A DNA stretch of 64,000 bases, from NCBI GenBank assembly GCA_964425135.1, contig CAYRKW010000010.1, positions 1 to 64,000 on the forward strand. Reading direction: 5' to 3'. This stretch comes from CAYLLD01 sp964425135. Its GTDB lineage: Bacteria > Pseudomonadota > Alphaproteobacteria > Rhodobacterales > Rhodobacteraceae. Positions 49,723 to 58,356 of this stretch are shown piece after piece (the first letter of the stretch is position 1; every line of letters begins with the position of its first letter). A program made the translations under genes and the position numbers. The notes under the pieces are model-generated. The model ran no database searches, was not told the DNA's origin, and worked only from the letters and a program-made list of their open reading frames with translations.

Positions 49723-52700
49723 CCGCCGTCGAGCGCGCCGCCGCCGAGCAGAATAAAGCATCGCGCCCCGACCGTTCAACCTGGGTGATTGCGAATGCCG
49801 GATCGGGCAAAACGCGGGTGCTGACCGACCGGGTTGCTCGATTGCTGCTTGCTGGCGTTGCCCCGCAGCAAATACTGTGCCTGACCTACACCAAGGCCGC
49901 AGCTTCCGAAATGCAGACCCGGCTTTACCAGCGGCTTGGCGAATGGGCGATGATGGATGAGCCGGAGCTGCGCGCCGCTTTGGGCAAAATCGGCGAGGAT
50001 GCAAATGCGCTCGATAGTGAGCGACTGCGTCACGCCCGTACGCTCTTTGCCCGCGCATTGGAGACGCCCGGTGGCTTGAAAATCCGAACCATCCACGCGT
50101 TTTGCGCCTATGTCCTGCGCCGCTTCCCGCTGGAGGCTGGTGTTTCCCCGCAGTTTCGCGAGATCGAAGAGCGAGACGCGGAGGAACTGGCGCAGAGCGT
50201 TCTTGAAGAACTGTCAACCGGCACAGAACGTGCTGCGTTTGAGGCCATTGCCGCGTCTGTGAATGATGAAGCCGGGCTGAGCGGTTTGGTGCGACAGGTG
50301 CTCGATAACAAGTCGCGCCTTGTTGATTTCGATAGAAACGCAGCGGCGCGCGCGCTCGGCATATCGCCCAATCTGACGGAAGCTGGTGTGATCGAAGAGA
50401 CCATGGGCGAGGTTGGACGAGAGATGGCTGCGCTGCTGCTCCAGTTCATCGATGAGCAAGGGTCTGATACAGAAAAGCTAAAGCGAACTTTTAACCTCAA
50501 GCAGATTGCGCGCACCAGTAACGAAGAAACCGCCATCCGGCACTATGAAGCCTTCGTTTACACCGCAGATTTCGCTGCCGAGCGTAAGTCCATTCTCAAC
50601 AAGTCAACGTTGGAAAAAGACCCTGAATTTCAGGCCCGTGTCGAGGAATTCAAGCGCATTATCGTTGAAGGCCGCAACCGTCGTCTTGCGGTTCAAACCC
50701 TGAACCGGACCGAAGCGCTCTATGACTTCGCGGCAGCATTTCTGCCCGCCTATGAGGCGAAAAAGAAGTCTGTCGGCGCGCTCGATTTTCAGGATTTGAT
50801 CGAGATTACAAACCGGCTCATATCAGACAGTGAAGCCGCGCAATGGGTGCGTTATCGCATTGATGGCGGTGTCGATCATATTCTGGTCGATGAAAGTCAG
50901 GACACATCTCCCCTCCAATGGAAGATCATCAGCACGCTGGAGAGCGAGTTTACAGATGGCACCGATGATGGGCGCGAGGGGCGGACGTTGTTCGTGGTTG
51001 GCGATCAGAAGCAGTCGATCTTCGGATTTCAAGGCGCGGACCCGAACGCGTTTCAGGAGATGTACCAGCATTTTGCCGCGAGATTGGAGACGGCAAGCCG
51101 CCCGCTCCAAGACGTGGCTATGCCGACATCGTTTCGCAGCGCCGCGCCGATTTTGGAACTCGTTGATCGTGTCTTCGCCGACGATGCGAGCGAGGTGCTG
51201 GGGCAGACATCCGAACATCTGGCGCTCGATTGGAAACCCGGGCGCGTTGATCTGTGGGAGTTTCTGGAAAATCCGCCGAAAGAGAAAGAGCCGCCTTGGT
51301 TTCATCCGGTGGACCGGATCAGCCCTGAAAACGCGATTTATGATCTGGCACGCAAAGTCGCGTCGTTTCTAAAAGCCGAACTCGACAAAGGCCGTCTCAT
51401 CCCGGGCAAGTCCGAAGATGACGCATGGCGGGTGCTTGAGCCGCGCGATGTGCGCATCCTGCTGCGATCGCGCGGTGCGTTTTTCGAGGCGGTGATCGCA
51501 GCGCTCATGGCCGAAGGTGTCCCCGTCGCGGGTGCAGATCGCTTGCGTCTGACTTCCGTTTTGGCTGTTCGCGATATCATGTCGCTCTTAGCTTTTCTTG
51601 ACAATGATCTAGATGATCTGGCGTTGGCCGAAGCGCTGCGGTCCCCGCTGTGCGGGATCAGCGAGGCAGATTTGTTCCACATTGCCCACGGCCGGGACGG
51701 ATCGCTTTGGGCGTCGCTTCGTTTTTCTCAGGATCACGCGGAGGTTGTGACGATGCTTCGGACATTGCGCGATCTGACCGATTTTGAACGCCCCTATGAA
51801 CTGATCGAAACGATACTCACCCAATTCAACGGACGCCATAACCTCGTCGCCCGCCTTGGGGCTGAAACGTCAGATGCCATTGATGCATTGCTCATGCAAG
51901 CGCTCGATTTTGAGCAACGCCACACGCCAAGTCTGACCCAGTTTATCACATGGATGAACACCGGGGATGTCACCCTCAAACGCGAGATGGACGCCAGCGC
52001 GAACGAAGTGCGGGTGACAACCGTGCATGGCGCAAAGGGGTTGGAAGCGCCACTGGTGATTGTGCCTGATGTTGCTAAGGGACGCGCTGAGACGGGGTCT
52101 ACAATCTATAACGAGGGGGAGAGCCCTTATTTAAGTGCGCTGAAATCAGCGAACAATCCCGACTTCATTTCCGAACTGCGTGATGAAAAGGCGCAGAAGG
52201 ATGCGAATGAGGCGCAACGCTTGCTCTATGTTGCGCTTACGCGCGCTGAAAACTGGCTGATTGTCTGTGGTGCGGGCAGCGTCACCAACAAGGGAACCTA
52301 CAGCGGACGATATTGGTATCCGCGCGTCGAGGACGCTATGAATGGTCAATCCACGCAAACGCATGAGTTTGATGGCGTGCCTGTTCGTTCGCGTACGAAT
52401 GCGCATTGGAAAGATGCGTTTGGCGAGGCGACACCTCAGCCGCCTCGGACGCAGCAAATGCCGGATTGGATCAGAAGTCTCGCGCCCGTATATCCGGAAC
52501 CAGAAAAGCCATTGTCGCCCTCAAATCTGGGTGGTCCCCATGCGCTGCCGTCTGAGCTTGGTCAAGATCCTGAGGCGGCACTGCAGCGTGGACGTATCTT
52601 GCATGACCTGCTTGAAGTCCTGCCAGCCACGCCGCCAGAACAACAAGCGATCCGCGCCGCAGCAGTCTACCGCGATGCGCCTGATGGGCCGGCGTTGTTG

Positions 52701-53072
52701 GCCAAAGCGCAATCGCTACTCGCCGATCCGGGTTTACGTTCGGTCTTCACGGATGATTGGCTCAGCGAGGTGCCTGTTGCAGCTTATATCCCGCAATTGG
52801 GTCAGCGTATCCTTGGCCGTATCGACCGGCTGCGCATCACCGATCAGGCGATTTATGTGGTCGATTACAAATCCAACGCCGAAGTCCCGACGAAGCCCGA
52901 AGATATTCCGCTAGGGATTCTTCAACAAATGGGTGCCTATGTTTCAGCACTGAAATCTATTTGGCCCGATCGCAACGTGCATATTTCAATTCTATGGACA
53001 CAAACCGGCGAATTGATGGAATTGTCACACGCCTTCGTGATTGGCGCTCTTGATACCGTGCAGAAGGCTTGA
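49719..53072 (+). CDS. addA: Double-strand break repair helicase-nuclease AddA
   Basis: 1117-residue UvrD-type helicase fused to a RecB-type nuclease. Walker A is NAGSGKTRVLTDRV, Walker B is LVDESQDTSPLQW, motif IV-VI includes VTTVHGAKGLEAPLVIVPD and LLYVALTRAENWL, and the nuclease core VVDYKSNAEVP is near residue 1050. With AddB it processes double-strand breaks. It is the last of the overlapping operon; trxA follows after 73 bp with its own ribosome site. Confidence 0.97.
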   Translation: MTAVERAAAEQNKASRPDRSTWVIANAGSGKTRVLTDRVARLLLAGVAPQQILCLTYTKAAASEMQTRLYQRLGEWAMMDEPELRAALGKIGEDANALDSERLRHARTLFARALETPGGLKIRTIHAFCAYVLRRFPLEAGVSPQFREIEERDAEELAQSVLEELSTGTERAAFEAIAASVNDEAGLSGLVRQVLDNKSRLVDFDRNAAARALGISPNLTEAGVIEETMGEVGREMAALLLQFIDEQGSDTEKLKRTFNLKQIARTSNEETAIRHYEAFVYTADFAAERKSILNKSTLEKDPEFQARVEEFKRIIVEGRNRRLAVQTLNRTEALYDFAAAFLPAYEAKKKSVGALDFQDLIEITNRLISDSEAAQWVRYRIDGGVDHILVDESQDTSPLQWKIISTLESEFTDGTDDGREGRTLFVVGDQKQSIFGFQGADPNAFQEMYQHFAARLETASRPLQDVAMPTSFRSAAPILELVDRVFADDASEVLGQTSEHLALDWKPGRVDLWEFLENPPKEKEPPWFHPVDRISPENAIYDLARKVASFLKAELDKGRLIPGKSEDDAWRVLEPRDVRILLRSRGAFFEAVIAALMAEGVPVAGADRLRLTSVLAVRDIMSLLAFLDNDLDDLALAEALRSPLCGISEADLFHIAHGRDGSLWASLRFSQDHAEVVTMLRTLRDLTDFERPYELIETILTQFNGRHNLVARLGAETSDAIDALLMQALDFEQRHTPSLTQFITWMNTGDVTLKREMDASANEVRVTTVHGAKGLEAPLVIVPDVAKGRAETGSTIYNEGESPYLSALKSANNPDFISELRDEKAQKDANEAQRLLYVALTRAENWLIVCGAGSVTNKGTYSGRYWYPRVEDAMNGQSTQTHEFDGVPVRSRTNAHWKDAFGEATPQPPRTQQMPDWIRSLAPVYPEPEKPLSPSNLGGPHALPSELGQDPEAALQRGRILHDLLEVLPATPPEQQAIRAAAVYRDAPDGPALLAKAQSLLADPGLRSVFTDDWLSEVPVAAYIPQLGQRILGRIDRLRITDQAIYVVDYKSNAEVPTKPEDIPLGILQQMGAYVSALKSIWPDRNVHISILWTQTGELMELSHAFVIGALDTVQKA

Positions 53073-53145
53073 CCGGGATGAACGCCATACTTAGGTTCGC
53101 CGGTGAATGTAACACCTATATTTTGATCTCAAGGAGAGTAGTGAG

Positions 53146-53466
53146 ATGGCGACAGTTGCAGTAACGGACGAGACTTTTGACGCTGAAGTCAAAAACTCAT
53201 CAATCCCCGTCGTTGTAGATTTTTGGGCGGAATGGTGCGGTCCGTGTAAGCAAATTGGCCCGGCGCTTGAAGAATTGTCCGACGAGTATGACGGACGGGT
53301 CAAGATCGTCAAAGTCAATGTGGACGAGAACCCGAACTCACCATCTCAGATGGGCGTGCGCGGTATTCCGGCGTTGTTCCTGTTCAAAGATGGCGAGGTT
53401 GCGTCGAATAAAACAGGTGCGGCTCCAAAAGCAGCGTTGCAGGGGTGGATTGAGGAAAACATTTAA
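53146..53466 (+). CDS. trxA: Thioredoxin
   Basis: 106-residue thioredoxin 1. The active site WCGPC has C31 and C34, VVDFWAEW precedes it, and the cis-Pro loop is RGIPALFLFKDG. AAGGAG lies 9 nt before ATG 53146, and a TATATT box at 53117-53122 could be its own -10. It reduces ribonucleotide reductase, PAPS reductase and oxidised proteins in the cytosol. Confidence 0.98.
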   Translation: MATVAVTDETFDAEVKNSSIPVVVDFWAEWCGPCKQIGPALEELSDEYDGRVKIVKVNVDENPNSPSQMGVRGIPALFLFKDGEVASNKTGAAPKAALQGWIEENI

Positions 53467-53494
53467 GGCCTCAATCATCAGATTGGATTGAAGG

Positions 53495-53523
53495 AGCCGG
53501 GCCTGATTGGGCCTGGCTTTTTT
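53495..53523 (+). terminator. Intrinsic terminator of trxA
   Basis: A 9-bp stem AGCCGGGCC / GGCCTGGCT (one G-U pair), a short loop, and a TTTTTT run (53518-53523), 29 bp after trxA. It reaches the stop codon of the converging comM gene. Confidence 0.85.
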
Positions 53524-55030
53524 ATCGCCCGAATGCCAGCCGATAGCCGACAGCCTCTGCAATATGCTGGCGGTTGACCTGGGTACAATTGTCCAAATCA
53601 GCGATGGTACGTGCGACGCGCAATATGCGGTGATATCCGCGCGCGCTCATCTGGTGCTTTTCGCAAATCATAGTCAGAAGGTCCGCGCCATCTGCATCGG
53701 GTGTCGCAACATCTTCCAAAAGCTCCCCCTCCGCATCACAATTCGCCCAAACATCCGGTGTGTCGATGTAGCGTTCCGCCTGAATTTCACGTGCCGCTGC
53801 AACGCGCTGGGCAACCTGTTCTGTGCTGTCGCCACTGGCCTCGCGCGACAGATCATCGACGCTCACGGGTGGCACTTCAATACGTATGTCGAAGCGGTCG
53901 AGCAACGGGCCGGAGACACGCCCCAAATACTCTTCGCCGCAAACCGGAACGCGGGCGCAGGCGCGGGATGCATCCGCCAAATAGCCGCAACGGCAGGGAT
54001 TGGCAGCCGCCACCAGCATAAAGCGGCAGGGATAACGGATGTGGGCATTGGCGCGCGAGACAACGACTTCGCCAGTTTCGAGCGGCTGACGCAGTGTTTC
54101 CAGCACTGCGCGAGGGAATTCGGGCAATTCGTCGAGAAACAGCACGCCGTGATGGGCCAGTGAAATCTCACCCGGTTTCGCGCCGCGCCCGCCACCGACG
54201 ATTGCGGCAACCGAGGCCGTGTGATGCGGTGATATCATCGGGCGCTCGTAGGAAATTCCGTTGTCATCAAGCAGCCCCGCAATTGAGTGGATCATCGAAG
54301 TTTCCAGCGCTTCCATTGCAGTGAGCGGCGGTAACAACCCTGCCAAGCGGCGCGCCAACATTGATTTTCCCGATCCGGGCGCGCCGACCATCAGCAAGTG
54401 ATGGCGACCCGATGCAGCGACTTCCAGCGCGCGTTTTGCGCGTTCTTGTCCTTTCACATCACGCAAATCGCGGCTGCTCGGATTTGGATCAACCCGTTTC
54501 GGCTCAGCGGAAGGCAAAACGCTGCGCCCCGCAAAGTGATTGATCGCCGCCAGCAGATTATCCGGCGCGATCACATTTACGTCGCCTACCCAAGCGGCCT
54601 CATTGCCGCAGGCCTTTGGGCAGATCAAATCGCGATCTGCCTGCGCAGCTGCGATTGCCGCGGGCAGAGCGCCGGTGACAGGCACCAAGTCACCGCTGAG
54701 CGACAATTCCCCCATCGCAACAATGCGCGCGACATCTTCTTTGGGGATGGCATCCATTGCCGCGAGAAGCGCCAGCGCAATCGGCAGATCAAAATGCGAG
54801 CCTTCTTTGGGAAGATCAGCTGGAGAGAGATTGATGGTGATCCGCCGTGGCGGGAGCGCCAAGGTTAGGGCGGAAATCGCCGCGCGAACCCTCTCTTTCG
54901 CTTCGGAAACAGCCTTATCCGGCAGGCCAACAAGCGAGATGCCGGGCAGACCGGGTGAAATCGCGCATTGAACCTCGACAAGCCGCGCCTCCACCCCTTC
55001 GAAGGCCACAGTATAGGCAAGCGCAACCAT
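53522..55030 (-). CDS. comM: ComM/YifB-family Mg-chelatase-like AAA+ ATPase
   Basis: 502 residues. An N-terminal Lon-protease-like domain (about 1-170) is followed by an AAA+ module with GAPGSGKSMLARRLAGLLP, LFLDELPEFPRAVLETLRQPLE (Walker B) and a C-terminal helical domain. ComM is a branch-migration helicase that helps integrate DNA taken up by transformation. In Rhodobacter capsulatus comM is needed for receiving gene transfer agent DNA and is under CtrA. A CtrA-like pair of TTAA boxes lies upstream. Confidence 0.95.
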   Translation of the reverse strand: MVALAYTVAFEGVEARLVEVQCAISPGLPGISLVGLPDKAVSEAKERVRAAISALTLALPPRRITINLSPADLPKEGSHFDLPIALALLAAMDAIPKEDVARIVAMGELSLSGDLVPVTGALPAAIAAAQADRDLICPKACGNEAAWVGDVNVIAPDNLLAAINHFAGRSVLPSAEPKRVDPNPSSRDLRDVKGQERAKRALEVAASGRHHLLMVGAPGSGKSMLARRLAGLLPPLTAMEALETSMIHSIAGLLDDNGISYERPMISPHHTASVAAIVGGGRGAKPGEISLAHHGVLFLDELPEFPRAVLETLRQPLETGEVVVSRANAHIRYPCRFMLVAAANPCRCGYLADASRACARVPVCGEEYLGRVSGPLLDRFDIRIEVPPVSVDDLSREASGDSTEQVAQRVAAAREIQAERYIDTPDVWANCDAEGELLEDVATPDADGADLLTMICEKHQMSARGYHRILRVARTIADLDNCTQVNRQHIAEAVGYRLAFGR

Positions 55031-55080
55031 AAAGCTCGGACCCTCTGGAAATCGACCCCGTACTTTCGTCGTGATTTGGT

Positions 55081-55094
55081 TTAAGTTTGGTTAA
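55081..55094 (-). promoter_or_regulatory. CtrA-like TTAA-N6-TTAA site upstream of comM
   Basis: On the minus strand GTTAACCAAACTTAA, i.e. TTAACC plus a second TTAA six bases on. The canonical CtrA spacing is seven, so this is a near match. It is 50-65 bp before the comM start and overlaps the stop codon of the GST gene. Confidence 0.35.
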
Positions 55095-55972
55095 CGCCCC
55101 AGCAGCGCCATCAGCTTGGGCCATGCCTCAGGGTCGACAACCGATTTGTCGCGGCAGAAGGGTTTGCAAAAGCCGACGATGGTGCCGTCTATGTCGGCCA
55201 GACTATCTTCGCGCACCAGATCGCCAGAATAGGGACAGGCTGTGTTAATCGGCTCGCCCGTCGCGACAGCTTTGGCAGCAAGGGGCTTTGGTCCGGGCCA
55301 GGGCGCTTTATCATAATCGAGTTCATAAACCTCCTGCCGATAGTCGCCGGCAAAAGCGCGAGCCCGCCACTGACGGAAGATGGTGTGATTGAGATGGGCT
55401 TCGGCATAGGCGCGCGCCGTTGCGCTGACCTTCAGCTTGTATGTCGCAATGCGCGTGGCAACCGGCGCGTAAAAGGCATCTGCAATCGAATATTGCCCAA
55501 AAAGCCACGGTCCATCCACGCCGAATGTCTCTCGCGCATTCTCCCACAGTTGCTCCAACCGCGCCAAATCCGCCTTCACGCCGTCCGATACAGGGAAGTT
55601 CGAATAGCTGTGGCGCAGGTTCATCGTGCACTCATCCCGCAGCACGGTAAAGCCGGAGTGCATTTCTGCGGTAAGCGTTCTGGCAAGCGCACGGGCAGCG
55701 TCATCTTCGGGCCAAAGCGTCTTATCAGGATGCCGCTCTGCCAACATTTCTGCGATTGCTAATGTATCCCAAAGTGCGAAATCGCCATCCGTGACCCTCA
55801 GCGCAGGGACCGTGCGTGCATTTCCGTATTTTTTCAGCGCTTCGCCAAACTCCTTGGAATACATGTGTAGTACTTCGATATCGGCGGGAATATCGAACGC
55901 TGCAAAGAGCAGCCAGCCACGCAGAGACCAGCTCGAATACATGCGATCGCCGATTGCGAGTTGATAGGTCAC
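55091..55972 (-). CDS. Glutathione S-transferase with extra C-terminal cysteine domain
   Basis: 293 residues. Residues 1-80 are the thioredoxin-fold GST domain (YSSWSLRGWLLFAAFDIP; Ser instead of Cys at the active-site turn) and 90-210 the helical domain (GPWLFGQYSIADAFYAPVATRI). The last ~60 residues add something unusual: ACPYSGDLV, then IVGFCKPFCRDKSVVDPEAWPKL. That Cys-x-x-Ser / Cys-x3-Cys layout is like a YHS or TRASH-type metal-binding unit. The GST part is sure; the tail may bind metal or act in redox transfer. It is upstream of comM on the same strand. Confidence 0.85.
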   Translation of the reverse strand: MTYQLAIGDRMYSSWSLRGWLLFAAFDIPADIEVLHMYSKEFGEALKKYGNARTVPALRVTDGDFALWDTLAIAEMLAERHPDKTLWPEDDAARALARTLTAEMHSGFTVLRDECTMNLRHSYSNFPVSDGVKADLARLEQLWENARETFGVDGPWLFGQYSIADAFYAPVATRIATYKLKVSATARAYAEAHLNHTIFRQWRARAFAGDYRQEVYELDYDKAPWPGPKPLAAKAVATGEPINTACPYSGDLVREDSLADIDGTIVGFCKPFCRDKSVVDPEAWPKLMALLGR

Positions 55973-56058
55973 ATCTTCCCTCCGAATTTGTGTGTAAACT
56001 GCGGTGGCGCACAGGTGAGATCAATCGCCATTATTGTGTAGGTCACAAAATGCACCGA

Positions 56059-56646
56059 TCAGATATGCGTGTTCACTCCCATAATCCTGAAACTGTCATT
56101 TTCGGGGAAATGATCGATGCGTGTCAAAGTGAGATTATCGATCTCGAAGGCGATGGTCGACTTAGCGCTCATATTATTCGCCATCTGCAACGCGCACAGG
56201 ATGACGCCGAAATGAACTGCGAGGATGATATCCTGACCTTCATGCGTTCGAAGGAGCTCTGAAATCGCATCGCGTATGCGCGCAGAAAACGCATTCCAGC
56301 TTTCCCCGCCCTCAGGCGCCAGATCGCCCGGGTTGTCCCAATAGGCGCGCGCCAGATCGGGATCTTGGGCCTCGATTTCAGGGAATGTCAGTCGCTCCCA
56401 CGCTCCAAAATTCACTTCGCGCAGGTCTTCGCGATGCGGGTGGCGGGTTTGGGTTGAGCCTATAGCATCGGCGGTTTTGACGGCTCGCTGCAGGTCCGAC
56501 GAGATGAGATGCGCATCTTTTGGTAGATGGTTTCGCAGTCGCGCAATCTTTGCCGTATCGCTCAGATCAACGTCCACATCCGTCCAGCCGATTGCTGCCT
56601 TTTGATGGGTAGGGCCGTGCCGCACAAGCCACAGACGTGTGATCAT
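56059..56646 (-). CDS. Histidine phosphatase-family protein, probable alpha-ribazole phosphatase (CobC type)
   Basis: 195 residues with the RHG active site in LWLVRHGPTHQKA and the second catalytic His in ILAVHFGVILCAL. Such enzymes act on phosphoserine, sugar phosphates or alpha-ribazole-5-phosphate. It overlaps cobU by 4 bp, which makes a role in closing the cobalamin lower-ligand pathway likely. Sequence alone does not separate CobC from related phosphatases. Confidence 0.85.
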   Translation of the reverse strand: MITRLWLVRHGPTHQKAAIGWTDVDVDLSDTAKIARLRNHLPKDAHLISSDLQRAVKTADAIGSTQTRHPHREDLREVNFGAWERLTFPEIEAQDPDLARAYWDNPGDLAPEGGESWNAFSARIRDAISELLRTHEGQDIILAVHFGVILCALQMANNMSAKSTIAFEIDNLTLTRIDHFPENDSFRIMGVNTHI

Positions 56647-57176
56647 GGCAACGTGCCTTTCAAAACCATCGGCAATCCCGACACAACAAAAGCCGCCGCA
56701 TCCGCACGCGCCGCTATACTCTGATTGATCGCCCCATGCGCATCCCGAAATCCGCGCGACATGGCATTCTCTGGCACCAAGCCCATGCCCAACTCGTTTG
56801 AAACAACCACAACCGGATTTGGCAACGCTTCAAACTGCGTCAACAATGTTTCCACCTCGCTGGTTGCGTCAAAATCGTCACCATAACGAAAGCCCAGCCA
56901 AAGTGTCATACAATCGAACAGAATTGCCGCATCTTCCCTGATGCCGGACCAGTCAATCTCGCCTATCTCATCCATCTCGCGCGTGACCCAACCCTTTGCA
57001 CGTCGCGCTTGATGGGCGGCGATCCTGCGCGACATCTCATCATCTGCCGGATGCGCGGTGGCGATATAAACGCGCAATGACGCCATGCCCTCGACCAGCG
57101 CTTCGGCAAACGCACTCTTGCCCGAACGCGCGCCGCCGGTGATCAGGGTCAGTTTCGGATTGTTTGTACGCGCCAT
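56643..57176 (-). CDS. cobU: Adenosylcobinamide kinase / adenosylcobinamide-phosphate guanylyltransferase
   Basis: 177 residues. CobU phosphorylates adenosylcobinamide and adds GMP. The P-loop is GGARSGKSAFAEALVEG at the very start, and IATAHPADDEMSRRIAAHQARR holds the active-site His. VVVSNELGMGLVPENAMSRGFRDAHG is the highly conserved late motif. ATG 57176 is preferred to the longer frame because the P-loop is then near residue 12. It is divergent from rpoH. Confidence 0.94.
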   Translation of the reverse strand: MARTNNPKLTLITGGARSGKSAFAEALVEGMASLRVYIATAHPADDEMSRRIAAHQARRAKGWVTREMDEIGEIDWSGIREDAAILFDCMTLWLGFRYGDDFDATSEVETLLTQFEALPNPVVVVSNELGMGLVPENAMSRGFRDAHGAINQSIAARADAAAFVVSGLPMVLKGTLP

Positions 57177-57195
57177 AAGATTTTTTCCAATCGAG

Positions 57196-57224
57196 TGATC
57201 CGATTGGTTAGGCCGCCCGTAAAA
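57196..57224 (+). promoter_or_regulatory. RpoE (sigma-E)-type promoter upstream of rpoH
   Basis: TGATCC at 57196-57201, 18 bp, then TAAAA at 57220-57224. The Rhodobacter sphaeroides sigma-E consensus is TGATCC-N18-TAAGA, so the -35 and spacing are exact and the -10 has one change. It is 47 bp before the start codon. In Rhodobacter the rpoHII gene is a core RpoE target. Confidence 0.7.
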
Positions 57225-57271
57225 TAAGTCAACAAGATAGCACGAGTATAATGGGTGGAAGGAGTAACCAG

Positions 57272-58156
57272 ATGGCACTTGACCATGATGGCGAACGCGA
57301 AATGCGCAAAGTAGCGATAAACGCGGAATATCTTGATTTGGAAACCGAGCAGACACTGGCACGCAAATGGCGTGACGAACAATGCGAAGTTTCGCTCCAC
57401 CGTCTGATCAAAGCCTACATGCGTCTGGCCGTTTCCATGGCCAATCGGTATCGTCGCTATGGTGTCTCGCAAACAGACCTCGTTCAGGAGGCCTCTCTGG
57501 GCCTGATGCGTGCCGCTGAAAAATTCGATCCCGACCGGGGCGTGCGGTTTTCGACCTACGCTGTTTGGTGGATCAAAGCATCTATTCAGGATTTCGTGAT
57601 GCGCAACTGGTCCTTGGTACGTACCGGGTCTACCTCGACACAAAAGAGCCTGTTTTTCAATCTGCGCCGGGTGCGCGCGAATATCGAGCGTGAAGCGAAT
57701 AAATCCAACGAAGTGATTGATCGCGAGCGTCTGCATCAGGAGATTGCTGAGCAAATTGGCGTTCCTATTCGTGATGTGAAGATGATGGACGGGCGTATGT
57801 CCGGGTCCGACTATTCGCTTAATGCCGTGCAGGCCAGCGATGAGGACGGCCGCGAATGGATCGACACGATTGCCGATGATAGCGATTTGGTCGAGGATCA
57901 GGTCGCGACCTCGCATGACAATGCAAAACTGAGCGATTGGCTCCTCCAGGCTATGTCTGCGCTGAGCGACCGGGAAAAAATGATCCTGACCGAACGCAAA
58001 TTGCGTGATGAGCCAAAGACACTTGAGACCATCGGCACAGAGCTTGGTTTGAGCAAGGAGCGGGTGCGTCAGCTTGAAGTTGCTGCGCTCAAAAAGATGC
58101 GTGCCTATCTAACCACGAATGTCGGCGGTGAGGTGAGGCAGCTTGTGAACTCATAG
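57272..58156 (+). CDS. rpoH: RNA polymerase sigma-32 factor, RpoHII-like
   Basis: 294 residues from ATG 57272, with GGAAGGAG 7 bases before it. Region 2 has LVQEASLGLMRAAEKFDPDRGVRFSTYAVWWIKASIQDFVMRNWSLVR. The RpoH box-like QKSLFFNLRRVR follows, and region 4.2 has ETIGTELGLSKERVRQLEVAALKKMR. Heat-shock sigma factors in this group come in two kinds; RpoHII answers singlet oxygen and oxidative stress under RpoE. The promoter just upstream fits that model and is the main reason for the RpoHII suggestion. Confidence 0.95.
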   Translation: MALDHDGEREMRKVAINAEYLDLETEQTLARKWRDEQCEVSLHRLIKAYMRLAVSMANRYRRYGVSQTDLVQEASLGLMRAAEKFDPDRGVRFSTYAVWWIKASIQDFVMRNWSLVRTGSTSTQKSLFFNLRRVRANIEREANKSNEVIDRERLHQEIAEQIGVPIRDVKMMDGRMSGSDYSLNAVQASDEDGREWIDTIADDSDLVEDQVATSHDNAKLSDWLLQAMSALSDREKMILTERKLRDEPKTLETIGTELGLSKERVRQLEVAALKKMRAYLTTNVGGEVRQLVNS

Positions 58157-58217
58157 GCGCATTTCCCCCCATGAGATGCGCGATTTGCTTAAATCGTTGA
58201 AAAATTTGCGTTTACCA

Positions 58218-58249
58218 AAGGTGCAGAGATCAAACTCTGCACCTTTTTT
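58218..58249 (+). terminator. Intrinsic terminator of rpoH
   Basis: A perfect 9-bp stem GGTGCAGAG / CTCTGCACC with a 6-nt loop and six T (58244-58249), flanked by AAA / TTT that can extend the stem. It lies 64 bp after the rpoH stop. Confidence 0.92.
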
Positions 58250-58290
58250 GCCTTCAATTGGTCGAAGATCGCGATTAACACACCTGACTT

Positions 58291-58307
58291 GTAACATCGT
58301 TTGTTAC
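58291..58307 (+). promoter_or_regulatory. Palindrome GTAACA-N5-TGTTAC upstream of coaBC
   Basis: Perfect 6-bp arms with a 5-bp spacer, 50 bp before the coaBC start. A possible -10 (TACTAT) overlaps its right arm. Typical size for a dimeric repressor operator; the regulator is unknown. Confidence 0.45.
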
Positions 58308-58356
58308 TATCTACGTAAGTTTTGCAGAGCCTAACGCTCGCAAAAGAGAGGTGTGA

